This document shows, one piece after another, positions 1-10,400 of a stretch of 64,000 nucleotides of DNA; within the stretch, counting starts at the first letter, position 1; every line of letters starts with the position of its first letter. Under the pieces are notes generated by a model that worked only from the letters and a program-made list of their open reading frames with translations, was not told the origin of the DNA and did not search any database. The translations under genes and the position numbers were made by a program. The DNA is from Verrucomicrobiaceae bacterium (GTDB taxonomy: Bacteria; Verrucomicrobiota; Verrucomicrobiia; Verrucomicrobiales; Verrucomicrobiaceae), in NCBI GenBank assembly GCA_024232965.1, contig JACKQF010000001.1:310001-374000 (forward strand), read 5' to 3'.

Positions 1-3000
1 CGCCCAATGCTGTGTCAGCGGCGATCTGAATCGAGCCTGAACCGATATTGATCGTGCCGGTAAAAGTGTTTAGCCCTCTGAGATTCAATGTGCCGCTGCC
101 TTGCTTGAGGAGACCGGTGGAGCCTGTGATAATGGAATCGATGGTGGATGCCGTGCTTGCGACATTTACAACTGGGGATGCATCGTTGAAATTCAACGCC
201 GCTCCGGTGAGGGTAACATTCCCTTCCTCGAACACGACACCGCTAACGTCCTGTGTGGCAGATAGCGTGACGGTGTATGTGCCCGTGGCGTCCGTGCCAG
301 CAGCGAAGACGGCTTCATTGCCTGGGGTGAAGGCCGTGGTTGCTAGATCGCCTGAGGCGCTGCTACTCCAATAGAGATCCGTGCCCCAGGTTCCGGTCGG
401 GGTTGCGCCGCCAGCGCCCGCAGTAAGGCCGTTGGCGTCCCAGTAGGCGGACGGTGCAGGCGGGACAACGCCGCTGACTTCGAAGGTGAAATCATCGATA
501 GCCATGCCGCAGTCGCTGCCAGTGTCATCAGCATCACGCCAGCGGAGGTGCAATGTCTCGCCATTCGACCAACCGGTGAGGGCTGTGAGGTTTGTCAATG
601 CAACGGTAGTGAAATTGCCCGGGCTGTTCCCATCCACGGTGCCAGCAGAGGCTGCGGCGGTGAGGATCTCGGTGATGTCAAACGCAGTCGCCCCGGTCCA
701 GCCAGTTGGATCGGTAATATTGCCGCCGATCTTCCATTCGAAGGTCCAGACCTCATCGGCGACCGTGGTGTTTTGGCGCCACTGCTCGGCAGTGAATCCG
801 ATGCGAATATTGGATCCTTCAATCGTTGATCCACTGTTGTTGGTGAAGGAGACGCCATACGCACCGGTGAAGCCGCCACTGGCGACGGTGCCGAGGGCTC
901 GGTCGGCATCGGAGTTGGTGCCGAAATTGTAGATGGTGCCCGACGAACCTCCGCCATTGCTGACCGTGATGGCAGGGCTGGTGGCGCTGGTGACGACGGT
1001 GCCGATGGCGAGCGTGCCAGTGCCGGCATATTTGTATCCGGTCCAGCCATCTGGGTAGGCTGCGACTGGCGCAGTGGAGCCCATGCTGTTGAAGTTCTCG
1101 GTGATTGTTCCATTGCCAGAGATGGAGATTGGGCCCGGCGGCGGAGCTGGGTTGACCGTGAGGGTCGCAGCTGTGCTGGTCTGGCTATTGGCAATCCCTG
1201 GGCCTGTGACGACGACATCAAACGAACCCGCATCCGACAATTGGGCGGCAGGAATCGAATAGGTTGGGCTGTCGGTGGATGGAATCGGTATGCTACCCTT
1301 GCGCCAGGAATAACTGAATGGTCCGGTTCCGGATACGACAACAGTAAAGGTCGCTGTCTGACCAACCGTGATGGTTTGCGATGCAGGTGGGGTGGTGATG
1401 GTAACAGGAATGATCGGGTCATTTACGACAAGAATCGCCGGATCGCTGACCAGCGTGCCGCTGCCGTTGGTGACTTCGACCGTGTAGCTGCCCTCGTCAC
1501 CTTCGACAACTGAGGGGATGGTGTAGCTGGGGCCGACCTCGCCATCAATCACTGTGGTGCCTTTTTTCCAGACGTAAGTGAAGGGGCCTGGTCCGGCGGT
1601 GCCGACAGTGAAGGTCACGGAGGCGCCAGGATCGACTGTGGCAGAGTCTGGTTGGTCATTGATGGTGAAATCGACCGCCGTGGCGACGATGCTGAGGGTG
1701 CCAGTAGTGGCGAACGCGGACGTGTTCCATGCGAGACCGACAGGAAGCGTCGGCAACAGGCTGTAGTCAATGCCGCTAAAGTTCGGTGTGATCGAAGCAT
1801 CCCAGTCGAGAAGGTCGAAGCTCTGGCCACTAGTCGGCACGATGCTGCCGATGAAATCGACGTCCAACTTGCCCGCAAATATGAGCTCGCCTGCGATGTC
1901 CGTACTGCCATTGTTGCTGGGAACAAGGATGAGGGCGTCAAAATCCGTGCCGCGATTGGTGCCGCCGATGTCGAAGTGCAGGACTGATCCGCCAGGCACA
2001 TTGAGCCCGGTGTGGGAGGTCACGGCGAGAGCAGTTCCCACCGTGCCAATGGCGATGCGTGAGCCTGCTGCGGGGCTGATGTTTGGAAGAACGGTGGTGG
2101 TGCCTGCGACCATTGCTGTGCCGATCTCGGCGGTGTTGATTTCAACCGTTGCTGCGTCACGCGTCGTGAGTGCGGTGAGGAAGCCTGTCATGGAGCCAGA
2201 GATCGTCAATGTTCCGGTGCCGCCGACCGAGAGGCCGTCAAGTGTGGCCGAAGTCGTGCCGGCGAGGTCGCCTGAGAGGATGGTGTGATTGAACACGTCT
2301 ACCTCAATGTAACCAGTGGTGCTAGTCGTGGAGAATAGATTCGACGCGCCAGCGAATTCAATGTCGGCACCCGCGAAGATGATCGAGCTACCACTACGTC
2401 CTGCGAGGGATGCTCCAATCGGAAGCGCATTGGCGCCTGTCAACGGGCTTGTGGCCTGGAGTGTTCCGTAATTGAAGAACATCTGAGAAATGCCCAGGGA
2501 GTCTTTGTTGGAGATCTTGACGACGCCGCCAGAAGTCGGAACTGCACCTTGGGCACCCACTGCGACTTTGTTTAAACCGGTATTGATGCCGTTCAGTTCA
2601 AGGGTGCCTTCACCTAGCTTAATGAGTCGATTTGAGCCGCCGCCTCCCAACGACACCGATGCGGAGAGTGTGAGAGTGGAGGCTGCGTCGGTGACGTTCA
2701 CGTTGCGGGTTACCGAACCAAGATCGAGAGGAGCTGAGACCGTTGCCGTGCCACCGACGAATGACGCATTGATGTTTGTGGCGGTTAGTGATGTGCCCTG
2801 GAGAGTGCCCGCTGCCGCAAGGGTCAGCGTGCCAACGCTGCTTCCTGTGCCCGACAGGTTTACGACGCCGACATCGCTGAGCGTTAACGCGGAAAGTGTG
2901 GCGGCGCCCAGAACATTGAGTTGCGTGCCTGTCGCGGTGGCGATCGTGCCGCTGCCTGACATCGCACGTGTGGCGGGTAGATCGAAAGAAGCGGTAGTGC

Positions 3001-4189
3001 TCAGTGTGCCGTTGAGTGTGATCGGGTTGGCCGCATTGCCCAGGGCAGAGTCGCTGCCGATTTGCAGAGTGCCGCCGCTGATGCCGACCGTGCCAGTGAA
3101 GTCATTGGTGCCGGAGAGCACGAGTGTGCCGACGCCTACCTTCGTGATTCCATTGGTGCCGGAAAGTGTGGATGCGATGGTCGCGAGCGGTGCTTCCACA
3201 TTCAGATTGGGGGTGCTGTCACTCATCGTGAGGATGCCGCCAGAAAGAGTTACTTCACCCTCTTGGAAGCTCACGCTGCCTGCACTTTGATTGCCGCTGA
3301 TCGTGACGGTGAAGGGACCGACAGCGTCCGTGCCAGCGGAAAAATTTGCGTCCCCGCCGGGTGTCCACGCTGTTGGTGTGGCGAGGCCGTCAGCATCGCC
3401 CCAGAAGTCGTCTGTGCCCCAAGTGCCAACAGGGTTTGCCCCAGCTCCTGCCGTCGTTCCATTGGCGTCCCAGAAGACGCCGGCAGACAGGGGCGAGTAG
3501 GTCAGAGTGAAGTTGTCGATCCCGAAAGTGTCGCGACTGCCGCTGCCGGTAGCTGTTGAGAGAGCGACAACGCGGAACCAAACTTGGGCTTGGTTGTCAA
3601 GGCCTGTGAGGGCGGTGGCATTAAAGGTGTAAGGGGTTGACCCGAAAACACTGGGATCGCTGAAGGTATCTAGTGTGGTCCATGAGGTTGGCGTTGCTCC
3701 CACACCGACTTGAATGCTCCAGACCGTTGAGCGTGCCTGAACGCTGAGCATCTGCAAGTCGACACTCAATCCGGTGAGGGTGTAGCCGATGGTGCTGAAG
3801 TTTAGATTGAATGAAGCTCCAGGGTCGCCAAACGAGCCAGTCTGCCGCACGCTCAGCGCGCGATTGGTATAGCCTGACTGTGCGGTGGCGTCATCAGTGC
3901 TGGTGGCACCAGTTGCGGATGCGGAATTTCGAAAGGTGCCGGACGAAGTGTTCCACTGAGTAGCGCTCGTTGTAAATGCTGCCGCTGTTCCAATGGCGGT
4001 AGCGTTAGCCAAAGTGTACACACTCCAGTCAGATGGCAGTGCTGTGCCGATGTTATCGAAGGTCTGTGTGTAACTGTTTCCCGAAAGTGCCAGCGTTGCT
4101 AGCGATTGCTGAACGCAGGCGAGTGGCGCTAGGAGGGTTGCTAGGAGTGGCAGAAGAGATTGCCGGAGGATGAAGCGGTTTTTTTTCAT
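1..4189 (-). CDS. Large secreted beta-strand-repeat/Ig-like surface protein, 3' end outside window
   Basis: An open frame starts with ATG at 4189 and reads without a stop to the left edge, giving at least 1396 residues. The product begins MKKNRFILRQSLLPLLATLL, a signal peptide. Residues about 30-230 form a jelly-roll-like, choice-of-anchor-type region. A 'WDANG...GTWGTD' module follows at about 237, then autotransporter-associated beta-strand repeats (for example SGTNDFTGTVGISGGTLQIG) up to about 860. Two Ig-like domains lie at about 863-1015. A second anchor-like region, a second WDANG module (near 1248) and new beta-strand repeats then continue off the window. The family is exported and surface-bound in Verrucomicrobiota and Planctomycetota; many members end in PEP-CTERM or an autotransporter barrel, which cannot be seen here. 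Open frames in other phases here, such as 595-1422, are shadows. The function is unknown; adhesion or a surface layer is an inference. Confidence 0.85.
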   Translation of the reverse strand, partial: MKKNRFILRQSLLPLLATLLAPLACVQQSLATLALSGNSYTQTFDNIGTALPSDWSVYTLANATAIGTAAAFTTSATQWNTSSGTFRNSASATGATSTDDATAQSGYTNRALSVRQTGSFGDPGASFNLNFSTIGYTLTGLSVDLQMLSVQARSTVWSIQVGVGATPTSWTTLDTFSDPSVFGSTPYTFNATALTGLDNQAQVWFRVVALSTATGSGSRDTFGIDNFTLTYSPLSAGVFWDANGTTAGAGANPVGTWGTDDFWGDADGLATPTAWTPGGDANFSAGTDAVGPFTVTISGNQSAGSVSFQEGEVTLSGGILTMSDSTPNLNVEAPLATIASTLSGTNGITKVGVGTLVLSGTNDFTGTVGISGGTLQIGSDSALGNAANPITLNGTLSTTASFDLPATRAMSGSGTIATATGTQLNVLGAATLSALTLSDVGVVNLSGTGSSVGTLTLAAAGTLQGTSLTATNINASFVGGTATVSAPLDLGSVTRNVNVTDAASTLTLSASVSLGGGGSNRLIKLGEGTLELNGINTGLNKVAVGAQGAVPTSGGVVKISNKDSLGISQMFFNYGTLQATSPLTGANALPIGASLAGRSGSSIIFAGADIEFAGASNLFSTTSTTGYIEVDVFNHTILSGDLAGTTSATLDGLSVGGTGTLTISGSMTGFLTALTTRDAATVEINTAEIGTAMVAGTTTVLPNISPAAGSRIAIGTVGTALAVTSHTGLNVPGGSVLHFDIGGTNRGTDFDALILVPSNNGSTDIAGELIFAGKLDVDFIGSIVPTSGQSFDLLDWDASITPNFSGIDYSLLPTLPVGLAWNTSAFATTGTLSIVATAVDFTINDQPDSATVDPGASVTFTVGTAGPGPFTYVWKKGTTVIDGEVGPSYTIPSVVEGDEGSYTVEVTNGSGTLVSDPAILVVNDPIIPVTITTPPASQTITVGQTATFTVVVSGTGPFSYSWRKGSIPIPSTDSPTYSIPAAQLSDAGSFDVVVTGPGIANSQTSTAATLTVNPAPPPGPISISGNGTITENFNSMGSTAPVAAYPDGWTGYKYAGTGTLAIGTVVTSATSPAITVSNGGGSSGTIYNFGTNSDADRALGTVASGGFTGAYGVSFTNNSGSTIEGSNIRIGFTAEQWRQNTTVADEVWTFEWKIGGNITDPTGWTGATAFDITEILTAAASAGTVDGNSPGNFTTVALTNLTALTGWSNGETLHLRWRDADDTGSDCGMAIDDFTFEVSGVVPPAPSAYWDANGLTAGAGGATPTGTWGTDLYWSSSASGDLATTAFTPGNEAVFAAGTDATGTYTVTLSATQDVSGVVFEEGNVTLTGAALNFNDASPVVNVASTASTIDSIITGSTGLLKQGSGTLNLRGLNTFTGTINIGSGSIQIAADTALG

Positions 4190-4263
4190 GGGCACGTTGT
4201 GGGATGGCTGGGTCTGGATATCCGGGAGAGATGCAAAAGTAGTGCGGGGACAGGACTGCGAGT

Positions 4264-4515
4264 TCATCGGTGCAGGTTTTGTTGAAATTGTGTGAGGCCT
4301 CCTAGTTTCGGCGTGGCGACGAGATTGATTTGCCCAGCGAGATCACCCCGTAACAGTGCCGGGCGAGCACTGCCGGTGCTGTCTACGTTTTCCGGGTGAG
4401 CTTGAAATCCCGTGTAGACGACCGCAGCGCTATCGTCAGATAGGGCGGCGGAGGCGAGGCCGCATGTGAGCAACCAGATGTATCCGAAACCAAAACGAAC
4501 TCGCGTAGTTTTCAT
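4264..4515 (-). CDS. Small secreted protein, unknown function
   Basis: The product is 83 residues from ATG at 4515. The N-terminus (MKTTRVRFGFGYIWLLTCGL, then ASAA) looks like a signal peptide, leaving a mature chain of about 60 residues with no recognised domain. The frame is open further upstream (to about 4635), but the added residues precede the basic and hydrophobic signal segment and look spurious. It lies about 75 bp upstream of the large surface protein on the same strand and may be cotranscribed with it. It could be a degraded remnant of a larger gene. I do not recognise the family. Confidence 0.45.
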   Translation of the reverse strand: MKTTRVRFGFGYIWLLTCGLASAALSDDSAAVVYTGFQAHPENVDSTGSARPALLRGDLAGQINLVATPKLGGLTQFQQNLHR

Positions 4516-4691
4516 CGTCAATTTGTGCCGTAAAGCACGTCCTCTTCGCATCTCCAAAAGGGGAAGCAAAGTGAACTGAGTAACAGCTTCGCCATGTTCG
4601 ATGGCTAGTCCCGGAGAGAGCTTTCTCCGTGCCATGTTGACATCGCATTTGGTGTCAAATTTGTGCGATTCTGGTAATGCTAGTAAGACTC

Positions 4692-4722
4692 AAAAAAAGG
4701 CTGCCGAGTCATTCCGGCAGCC
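4692..4722 (-). terminator. Rho-independent terminator of the lamin-tail PEP-CTERM gene
   Basis: Perfect 8-bp arms GGCTGCCG (4699-4706) and CGGCAGCC (4715-4722) enclose an 8-nt loop. On the minus strand the hairpin runs into seven T residues (4692-4698). It lies 39 bp past the stop codon at 4762. On the plus strand only CTTTT follows, so the minus direction is favoured. Confidence 0.85.
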
Positions 4723-4761
4723 CTTTTGCAGGCCTGACCAACAACCAACTGAGGACAAAGA

Positions 4762-5577
4762 TTAGCTTCTCCTACGACGGCGGAATGAGGTCGCGCAAAG
4801 AGCTGTGAGCGTTAGGAGAATTCGGCTAGGTTCGGGTGCGGCAGCGCCAGAAAAATTTTCGCTGCCGGGCGTGAGGGCAGCACCAGAGCCCGGAGTTATG
4901 TTGGAGGACGCCTTGGTCTCATCTATGAGCAGATCGCCCGGAACATCGAAGACACTGGGCGTGCCCCCATCAACAAGGTCGCCTGCAATCCACGAGGACG
5001 TGCTGTTTGCAGTTGAATCGCCGAAGATTCGAAAGGCGCCGTCTGGGGTGCCACTGCTCTGGGACAGAACTGCTGTGGTGTAGTTTTTATCGGTGGATCC
5101 GCCGTCGGTCCATCCGACTGAATCGAGGAGCAATGAATAGGGCGTGCTATCAAAGACGCCGTCGTTGTCTGAGTCATAGTCGGTGGCCACGGTGCCAGTA
5201 AAGCCGCTTACCAGAAGAAAGGTGATGGTGCCGTTTTCGGTGCTGCCTGCAAAGATAGAGTCCTGGACAACAATGGTTCCAGATGCTGGGGTGTAGGGGT
5301 AGCCAGCGGAGGTGAGCAGGATCAATCCGTTGCTCCCGGTCATGGTGCCGCTGAGGTTGATGGCGGAGTCAACGGTTCCTGCGCCAGTGCTGTCTCCTTC
5401 AATCTGGAGGAGCCACAGGTCAGTGATTGTTGTGTTGGCGTCGGTGAGGATTTCTACAAACTCATAATTGTCCGTCCCTGGAGGGTTCAGCATGATTTCG
5501 TTGAGGAGTGTCGCGGCCTGCATCGAAGCTTCGGTGGCGAGCAAGAGAAGAGCGGAAAAAAAGGTTCGGCGCAGCAT
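4762..5577 (-). CDS. Lamin-tail-domain PEP-CTERM surface protein
   Basis: The product is 271 residues. A signal peptide (about 1-21, ending SMQA) is followed at once by a lamin-tail-domain-like segment (LLNEIMLNPPGTDNYEFVEI), a beta-sandwich fold seen in exported bacterial proteins. The C-terminus is a textbook PEP-CTERM sorting signal: APEPS at about 247, a hydrophobic stretch, then five Arg before the end. PEP-CTERM proteins are thought to be recognised at the inner membrane by an exosortase; none is encoded in this window. The gene appears monocistronic, with its own terminator at 4692-4722 and an inverted repeat just before the start codon. Acidic Asp-rich patches (DYDSDNDG) suggest calcium binding. 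The biological role is unknown. Confidence 0.8.
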   Translation of the reverse strand: MLRRTFFSALLLLATEASMQAATLLNEIMLNPPGTDNYEFVEILTDANTTITDLWLLQIEGDSTGAGTVDSAINLSGTMTGSNGLILLTSAGYPYTPASGTIVVQDSIFAGSTENGTITFLLVSGFTGTVATDYDSDNDGVFDSTPYSLLLDSVGWTDGGSTDKNYTTAVLSQSSGTPDGAFRIFGDSTANSTSSWIAGDLVDGGTPSVFDVPGDLLIDETKASSNITPGSGAALTPGSENFSGAAAPEPSRILLTLTALCATSFRRRRRS

Positions 5578-5578
5578 G

Positions 5579-5602
5579 ATGATGAACGGTTAACGTCATC
5601 AT
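5579..5602. repeat. Inverted repeat in the leader of the lamin-tail gene
   Basis: ATGATGA (5579-5585) and TCATCAT (5596-5602) are perfect 7-bp arms around a 10-nt centre containing GTTAAC. The repeat sits directly before the ATG at 5577 on the minus strand, where a ribosome binding site would be. It could be an operator or a leader hairpin. No experimental family is recognised. Confidence 0.3.
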
Positions 5603-5658
5603 GATGGGGCACTGCGTCGGGCAAACAAGAGGAGTGCCGTTACTCTTTCGTCACTCGA

Positions 5659-6741
5659 TTACTTCGAGGCTGCAATCACGCTTTTGATGGTTGCAGCAAG
5701 TCGAAGTCCTGCCAGTGCGATCTGTCGGCGGGAAGCTAGCTTTGAATCGGTGACGTACTTTTGAAACGCCTCGGTTTGCATTTTGACGATCAGCAATGGC
5801 TCCTTGTATTTGCTGCCACTGGGGCTGGGCAGGGGCGTTTCTTTTGCCAAGTATTCCAAGAGTGTCGGGCTATAGACGTGGCTGACAGCCAGCGCGTGAC
5901 CTTCGCGGAGCCAGTCTTCTGGATTGATGTTGGACGCTGAACTCTCGGCAGCACTGAAGAGGGCTTGATCTTCTTCGAGTGTTTTCAGGCGCTGTTGGAT
6001 GGCTGAGAGGCCGTTCTTTTCTCCGTTCCAGATGCTATCCCAGAAAAGGTGAAGTGCATCAGACTGGAGTCCCACGTTTTGGTGTTTGAGTCCGAAAATC
6101 ATGATGCGGTTGCCGCCGCGATCCCCGTCTGGCATCGAACCGGGAATGTGCAATGCTGCGCAGTGGCAAGGTTGGTGGAAGTCACCACTCAGATGAAACA
6201 ACCAACTGAGGGCGACTGCTTGGTCGGCAAGGCTTTCCGATGGATCGGAGAGTTCGTGAACGACGCGCTTCACCGTCTGCACGGAGTTGAATCCGTTTTC
6301 AGGCTCTGCCATTCCGGGTTGCCAATCCATGGGAGGCACGACGTCAAAACCAGGCAGGGCCGCCCTAGCTGCCTCGCTTGGAAAAACGGCGATGTCTGTG
6401 TAGTGCCAACCACTGTGGTGGTAAGTGCGGTTGATGGTAGCGGCGTTTGGGAAGCCGTCGCGGCTGCGGATCAAGTCGCACCAGATGGAGTTCTGTGCGA
6501 AGAACCATTGGGCCTTGGTCTCTTCGGACACATTGTTTCCCGACTCTTCCTGCATGGGCAGGTCAAAGAGTTCGCTGCGTGTGGGATGCACGTTGAGTCT
6601 TTGCATGACCCACGAGCGCTCCTCTGGCGTCAGGTGCTCATACGCGATGAGCGCGATCATTTTATGGCCGCCGTCCCACCACGCCTTCGTCTGGCTTGTG
6701 AGGAGTGTGAGGGTGGCGAGGAGAGCGAGAGGGCGGATCAT
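5659..6741 (-). CDS. S1/P1-type zinc-dependent nuclease, secreted
   Basis: The start is taken at 6741 (MIRPLALLATLTLL), which gives a clean signal peptide ending SQTKA and a mature N-terminus WWDGGHK. The product is 360 residues. The tri-zinc site of S1/P1 nucleases is visible in order: Trp21/22 and His26 at the mature N-terminus, Asp89, His113 (GWHYTDIAVF), His183-x3-Asp187-x5-His193 (HLSGDFHQPCH) and His231-x3-Asp235 (HLFWD). The family cleaves single-stranded DNA and RNA and removes 3'-phosphates outside the cytoplasm. It is the last gene of a compact minus-strand run that starts with prepilin-like genes at 13029; 17 bp separate it from the preceding gene. Nutrient scavenging or processing of DNA at the cell surface are inferences. 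Confidence 0.88.
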   Translation of the reverse strand: MIRPLALLATLTLLTSQTKAWWDGGHKMIALIAYEHLTPEERSWVMQRLNVHPTRSELFDLPMQEESGNNVSEETKAQWFFAQNSIWCDLIRSRDGFPNAATINRTYHHSGWHYTDIAVFPSEAARAALPGFDVVPPMDWQPGMAEPENGFNSVQTVKRVVHELSDPSESLADQAVALSWLFHLSGDFHQPCHCAALHIPGSMPDGDRGGNRIMIFGLKHQNVGLQSDALHLFWDSIWNGEKNGLSAIQQRLKTLEEDQALFSAAESSASNINPEDWLREGHALAVSHVYSPTLLEYLAKETPLPSPSGSKYKEPLLIVKMQTEAFQKYVTDSKLASRRQIALAGLRLAATIKSVIAASK

Positions 6742-6758
6742 GAAAGTGGGCAGATGGA

Positions 6759-7409
6759 TCAATGGCGGGAGTTGTAAAACGAGATACACCCGTGAGTGCC
6801 ATCTGCCTTGTCAAAGACGATCACTGCGTAATCGCCCGGATCTTCGATGTCAAAGTCTCCAATTTTTTTCTCGGCAACGGTGATGTTGACCCCGGTCATG
6901 CGACTGTCGCCAAAAGATACGTCACTTTGTTTCAATGCAGTGAGGTTGATCGGGCTGTTGTTCATTTTTACCTCAATCGACTGGCTGACGGAGAGGAAGA
7001 GCAGGGTAGCCGTGCGCTTTTTGGAATCTGCCTTTCGATCAAGGGTGCTGAATTTGATGAGCCGCTTCTTGATCTCGCCTGTCTTGCTGTCTTTCTCTGG
7101 TTCGATGTAGGCGATGATGGCGGTCTGCTGACCAGGAATGAGTTGGAAGGTTTGCTCTGCATCCTCACACTGAAGGTGCGTTGCCTTGATGCGGACGGAT
7201 GTGGCCGCGACACCAAGAGAGCCGGTGGTTTCCCCACTTATGTAGCCATCGGGATTGAGATCTTCCCCATCGAGATGAAAGTGGACTTTGCCGTCCAGAC
7301 CAGTGGCGTTCGCAAGTCGGAAATAGGAGTTGGAATCGTCCTGTGCCCTTGCAGAGCCGAGGGCAATCATCGTGAAGAGAAAGAGGGTGGCTTTAGAGAT
7401 CTTGTTCAT
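6759..7409 (-). CDS. Secreted protein of unknown function in pseudopilin cassette
   Basis: The start is taken at ATG 7409 (MNKISKATLFLFTMIALG), giving a signal peptide that ends near ARA; 216 residues. This start overlaps the end of the preceding prepilin-like gene by 17 bp, which suggests translational coupling. The mature protein looks all-beta, with short strands (YFRLANATGLDGKVHFHLDG at the start) and a C-terminal segment (PGDYAVIVFD). It contains one Cys near the C-terminus and one in the middle, so a disulfide is possible. No family is recognised. Its place between the large GspK-like protein and the S1/P1 nuclease suggests an envelope partner or cargo of the cassette, which is inference. 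Confidence 0.75.
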   Translation of the reverse strand: MNKISKATLFLFTMIALGSARAQDDSNSYFRLANATGLDGKVHFHLDGEDLNPDGYISGETTGSLGVAATSVRIKATHLQCEDAEQTFQLIPGQQTAIIAYIEPEKDSKTGEIKKRLIKFSTLDRKADSKKRTATLLFLSVSQSIEVKMNNSPINLTALKQSDVSFGDSRMTGVNITVAEKKIGDFDIEDPGDYAVIVFDKADGTHGCISFYNSRH

Positions 7410-10400
7410 AAGTGATGTCAACGCGTTGGTCATTGATGGCCCCGGTTTCGGGATCGCGGAGAGGCCTCACAAGGACCTGGAAGACGCGAGAGCGGGTGGA
7501 TAGCACTTCCACCTGCGTCGGGTCGGAGCGCTTGGCACCAATCGCTTGGCCGGTCACGAAGACTCGGAAATTTCGGCTGCGGACGGTGGAGCTGTTGTAC
7601 AGGCGGGCGAAGGTTTCTTCGGCAGCGCTGTCATTCCATTGGGATGTGCCGTTCTTCCAATGGGTGTACAGTTCGGGAGTGCCGAAAACAGGGCGACGGT
7701 CGGATGCCGATACAACTGCATTTTCCGGAACGCTGGACACGGAGGTAAAGGGGCGGGCTCGGATGATGGCATCGGCGATTAGATCCGCCTGCTCATCTTC
7801 GCTGCCCTGCGGAGGCTGAAGGTGATCGGTGCCGGTGTTGAGACTTGGTTTGATGGCGGGATCAGACACGAGTTCGCCTGCACTGAGTGTGCGGAGCACT
7901 TCTCGGGGAGCTGTGTTGATATTGACCTGCCCCATGACTCGAATGAGTGGGCCAGTAAGGTCGCGAAGGTTGTCGTCATTTTCGGGGCTGCCGACAGTCG
8001 GGATCCCGCAGTGGAAGAGATCGAGCAAGGTCGATGCGCAGAGTCGGCGATCCTCCTGCTGGCCATCGGTGGCTTTGGTTCTGAAAAGGGAGTGCTCAGG
8101 ACGACCAATGCGCAGGGTGTGGCCGCCGCTGTAAAGTGGGGAGGGTTTGGCCTGCTTGCCGATGTCCCAAAACAATTGCCATGCACCGTCTCCTGTAAGC
8201 GGATTGTTTCCTGCGCCGCCGCCATTGGGATCCCAGAACAGTGGGTCGTAGATGTTGCTGAGTTCGGTGACGCTGAAGTATCGGCCTGCGTTGGAGATGC
8301 GGGTCGGACCCATCGCCTGCTCCACTGCGGTGGGTGCTTTGATCTTCACTAGAATGCCTGCGCTGAAGGGATGGTTTGTGTCGGTGCTGGCCACGATACC
8401 TTGAGCTGAATCATGGCCGCGATCTCCCCACATTGATGGCTTGGTCACACCGTAGATTTTGCCATCTCCTACATTTGACCGATAATTGCGGCCCCAAGGG
8501 CTGGCTCCGTTTGAATAGTTCACCATCGCGAGTGTGTCCTGAATGTGCCAGGCAGCACGAGGATCTCCGCTGTTGTTGGCACTGAAGTTGTTGTTCACCC
8601 CATACCCATAGGTGGGCAGGGTGCCAGTCAGCTGGATTCGTTGATCGGTCGGGGTGTATTTGGGGCGGCGTTCGTTCCGCTCGATACCGCCGCCGCTGCG
8701 GTCAATGACCCAGAACTGGTCCAAGCTGTCAGGGGCCGTTAGGCCACCGAAAAGGGAGGGTGTCTGCTGGTCCTCGTTGGGGTTGAATCGCAGGCGGTAG
8801 AAGCTGGTGGTGTCTCGCTGAACTGTGATTTCATTGACGGTGAGCGTGGATGGGCCAGCATCGAATTCGAAGATGATGGGGCGTGATCCCAGCACTTTGT
8901 ATTCGTTGGGTAAAAGGGTGACCTGCGACTTGTTGGTGTCGGCCTCTCCACTGCCGTCGGACTTGGGTTCGTAGAGTTTCACCCAGCGGGTGCCGTCTTC
9001 GCCAACGATCTCGTTCTGGTCCGAGACGATCTTGTCAAAGCTATCGCGGAGTTGGTAGTTGCGAGTGCCGGCTTGGAGCGTCGCGTTGTCGGAGTATTCG
9101 CTCTGATAGGTCGCGGTGATGGGGCGATTGGTCATGTTCCAGAGTTCAGCGAAGAACACGAGGCTGAAGCGAATCACCAGCCTGTTGTTTGCTGTGGTTC
9201 GGCTGACCCAGTTGTTCATGAGGAAGGACTCGCTGACCAAGGGGAAGCTATCGAGACCGCGATAACGGGCGTCGGAGGGGACGCTGCTCTGTTCGCTGGG
9301 AAGTCGATCATCACCTTCAAACAGAGCCGTGGGGAGGCTGTCGAGATCGGCATAGTCGATCATGCTGGCTGCGAGGCTGCGTATGTAGTTTCGGCAAGTA
9401 TCCTCGTCCATGGTGGCATTGACTCCCCCAGGATAAGGGAAGGCTCCGCCGCGTTGTCCAAAGCCCTTTAGGCTGGTGGAACTGATGCTGTCTGGCGATG
9501 GAAGATGGCGCTCGATGTGGTCGGCGATGAGTTCCACCGCTTGTCGGTTGGTGATTTGTTTCCTGCGGATTTGCTCAAGCACTCGGTTGAGATTGAGCTT
9601 TGGCTCGCGGGGATTGGCAAAGACACCTGCTTCTGCGGGAATGAGGGCCAACTCATGGTAAGGCTGAATGCCGGTGGCGGTAAATTCTTCCAGTCTTCGA
9701 GCGATGTCGTGCGCGAGCCGTCCTGCATTGGGATCTGGATACTTGCCCACTTTGGCATCCGGGCTTGTTCGGCGTAGCCAAGTCTGCCACGGATGCTGCT
9801 GGTTGTTTTGAAGTACGACGGCTTTCCATGCCTCGGGGCCGGTGAGCAGTGATGCAAACTGGGTAGTGCTGCCTTTGACTGGCAGATAGCGCGCCTGGAT
9901 GAGGAAGTTGTCAATCTGTGCGGCCGTGTCGTTGTCATCAACGGGCAAGGTGGGTGCAATGAGATTGTAGAGGGCGACCTGATTGTTTACCCAACGGGAA
10001 TCGTCAGTCTTGGGATCGTCGTCGGGTGTGCGCATTCCTGGGGCTTGTCCGCGATACCAGAGGTGAGGGTTGGTGGTGGCGGGAGAGCTGCTGCTAGCGG
10101 AGATGGCGAAGGGTTCGCGAATGTGGCGGTCCCTCAAAACATCTGCGGCGGTCGCATCCGCAGCCTCGTCTGTGTTGCCCACATGATCGAGGCTGAGGCT
10201 GCCTTGTAGGTCCTCCACATAGTAGCAGTATCGCGCGATGGGTTTGGGGGGATTGCTCTCGTCATAGACCGTCTCCCACCAGGTGCTGACTTTGGGTTGC
10301 CAGGGGAGTCGTTTGGGGAGATTGCGAGCGGGCGAGGTGTAGCCGTTTGCATCGACCTTGCCTTGCAGCGGCTCTTTGGGCACTGCGAGCATTCCCTTTG

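Noticed and set aside
595..1422. 275-codon open frame on the minus strand, Ser/Pro-rich
   Set aside because: It lies in another phase of the long surface-protein frame, which shows clear repeats and Ig-like domains; composition is typical of a shadow.
2490..3290. 266-codon open frame on the plus strand
   Set aside because: It is antisense to the beta-strand repeats of the 1-4189 gene and has no domain or start signal.
6049..6777. 242-codon plus-strand frame
   Set aside because: Antisense to the S1/P1 nuclease, whose zinc ligands are all in place.
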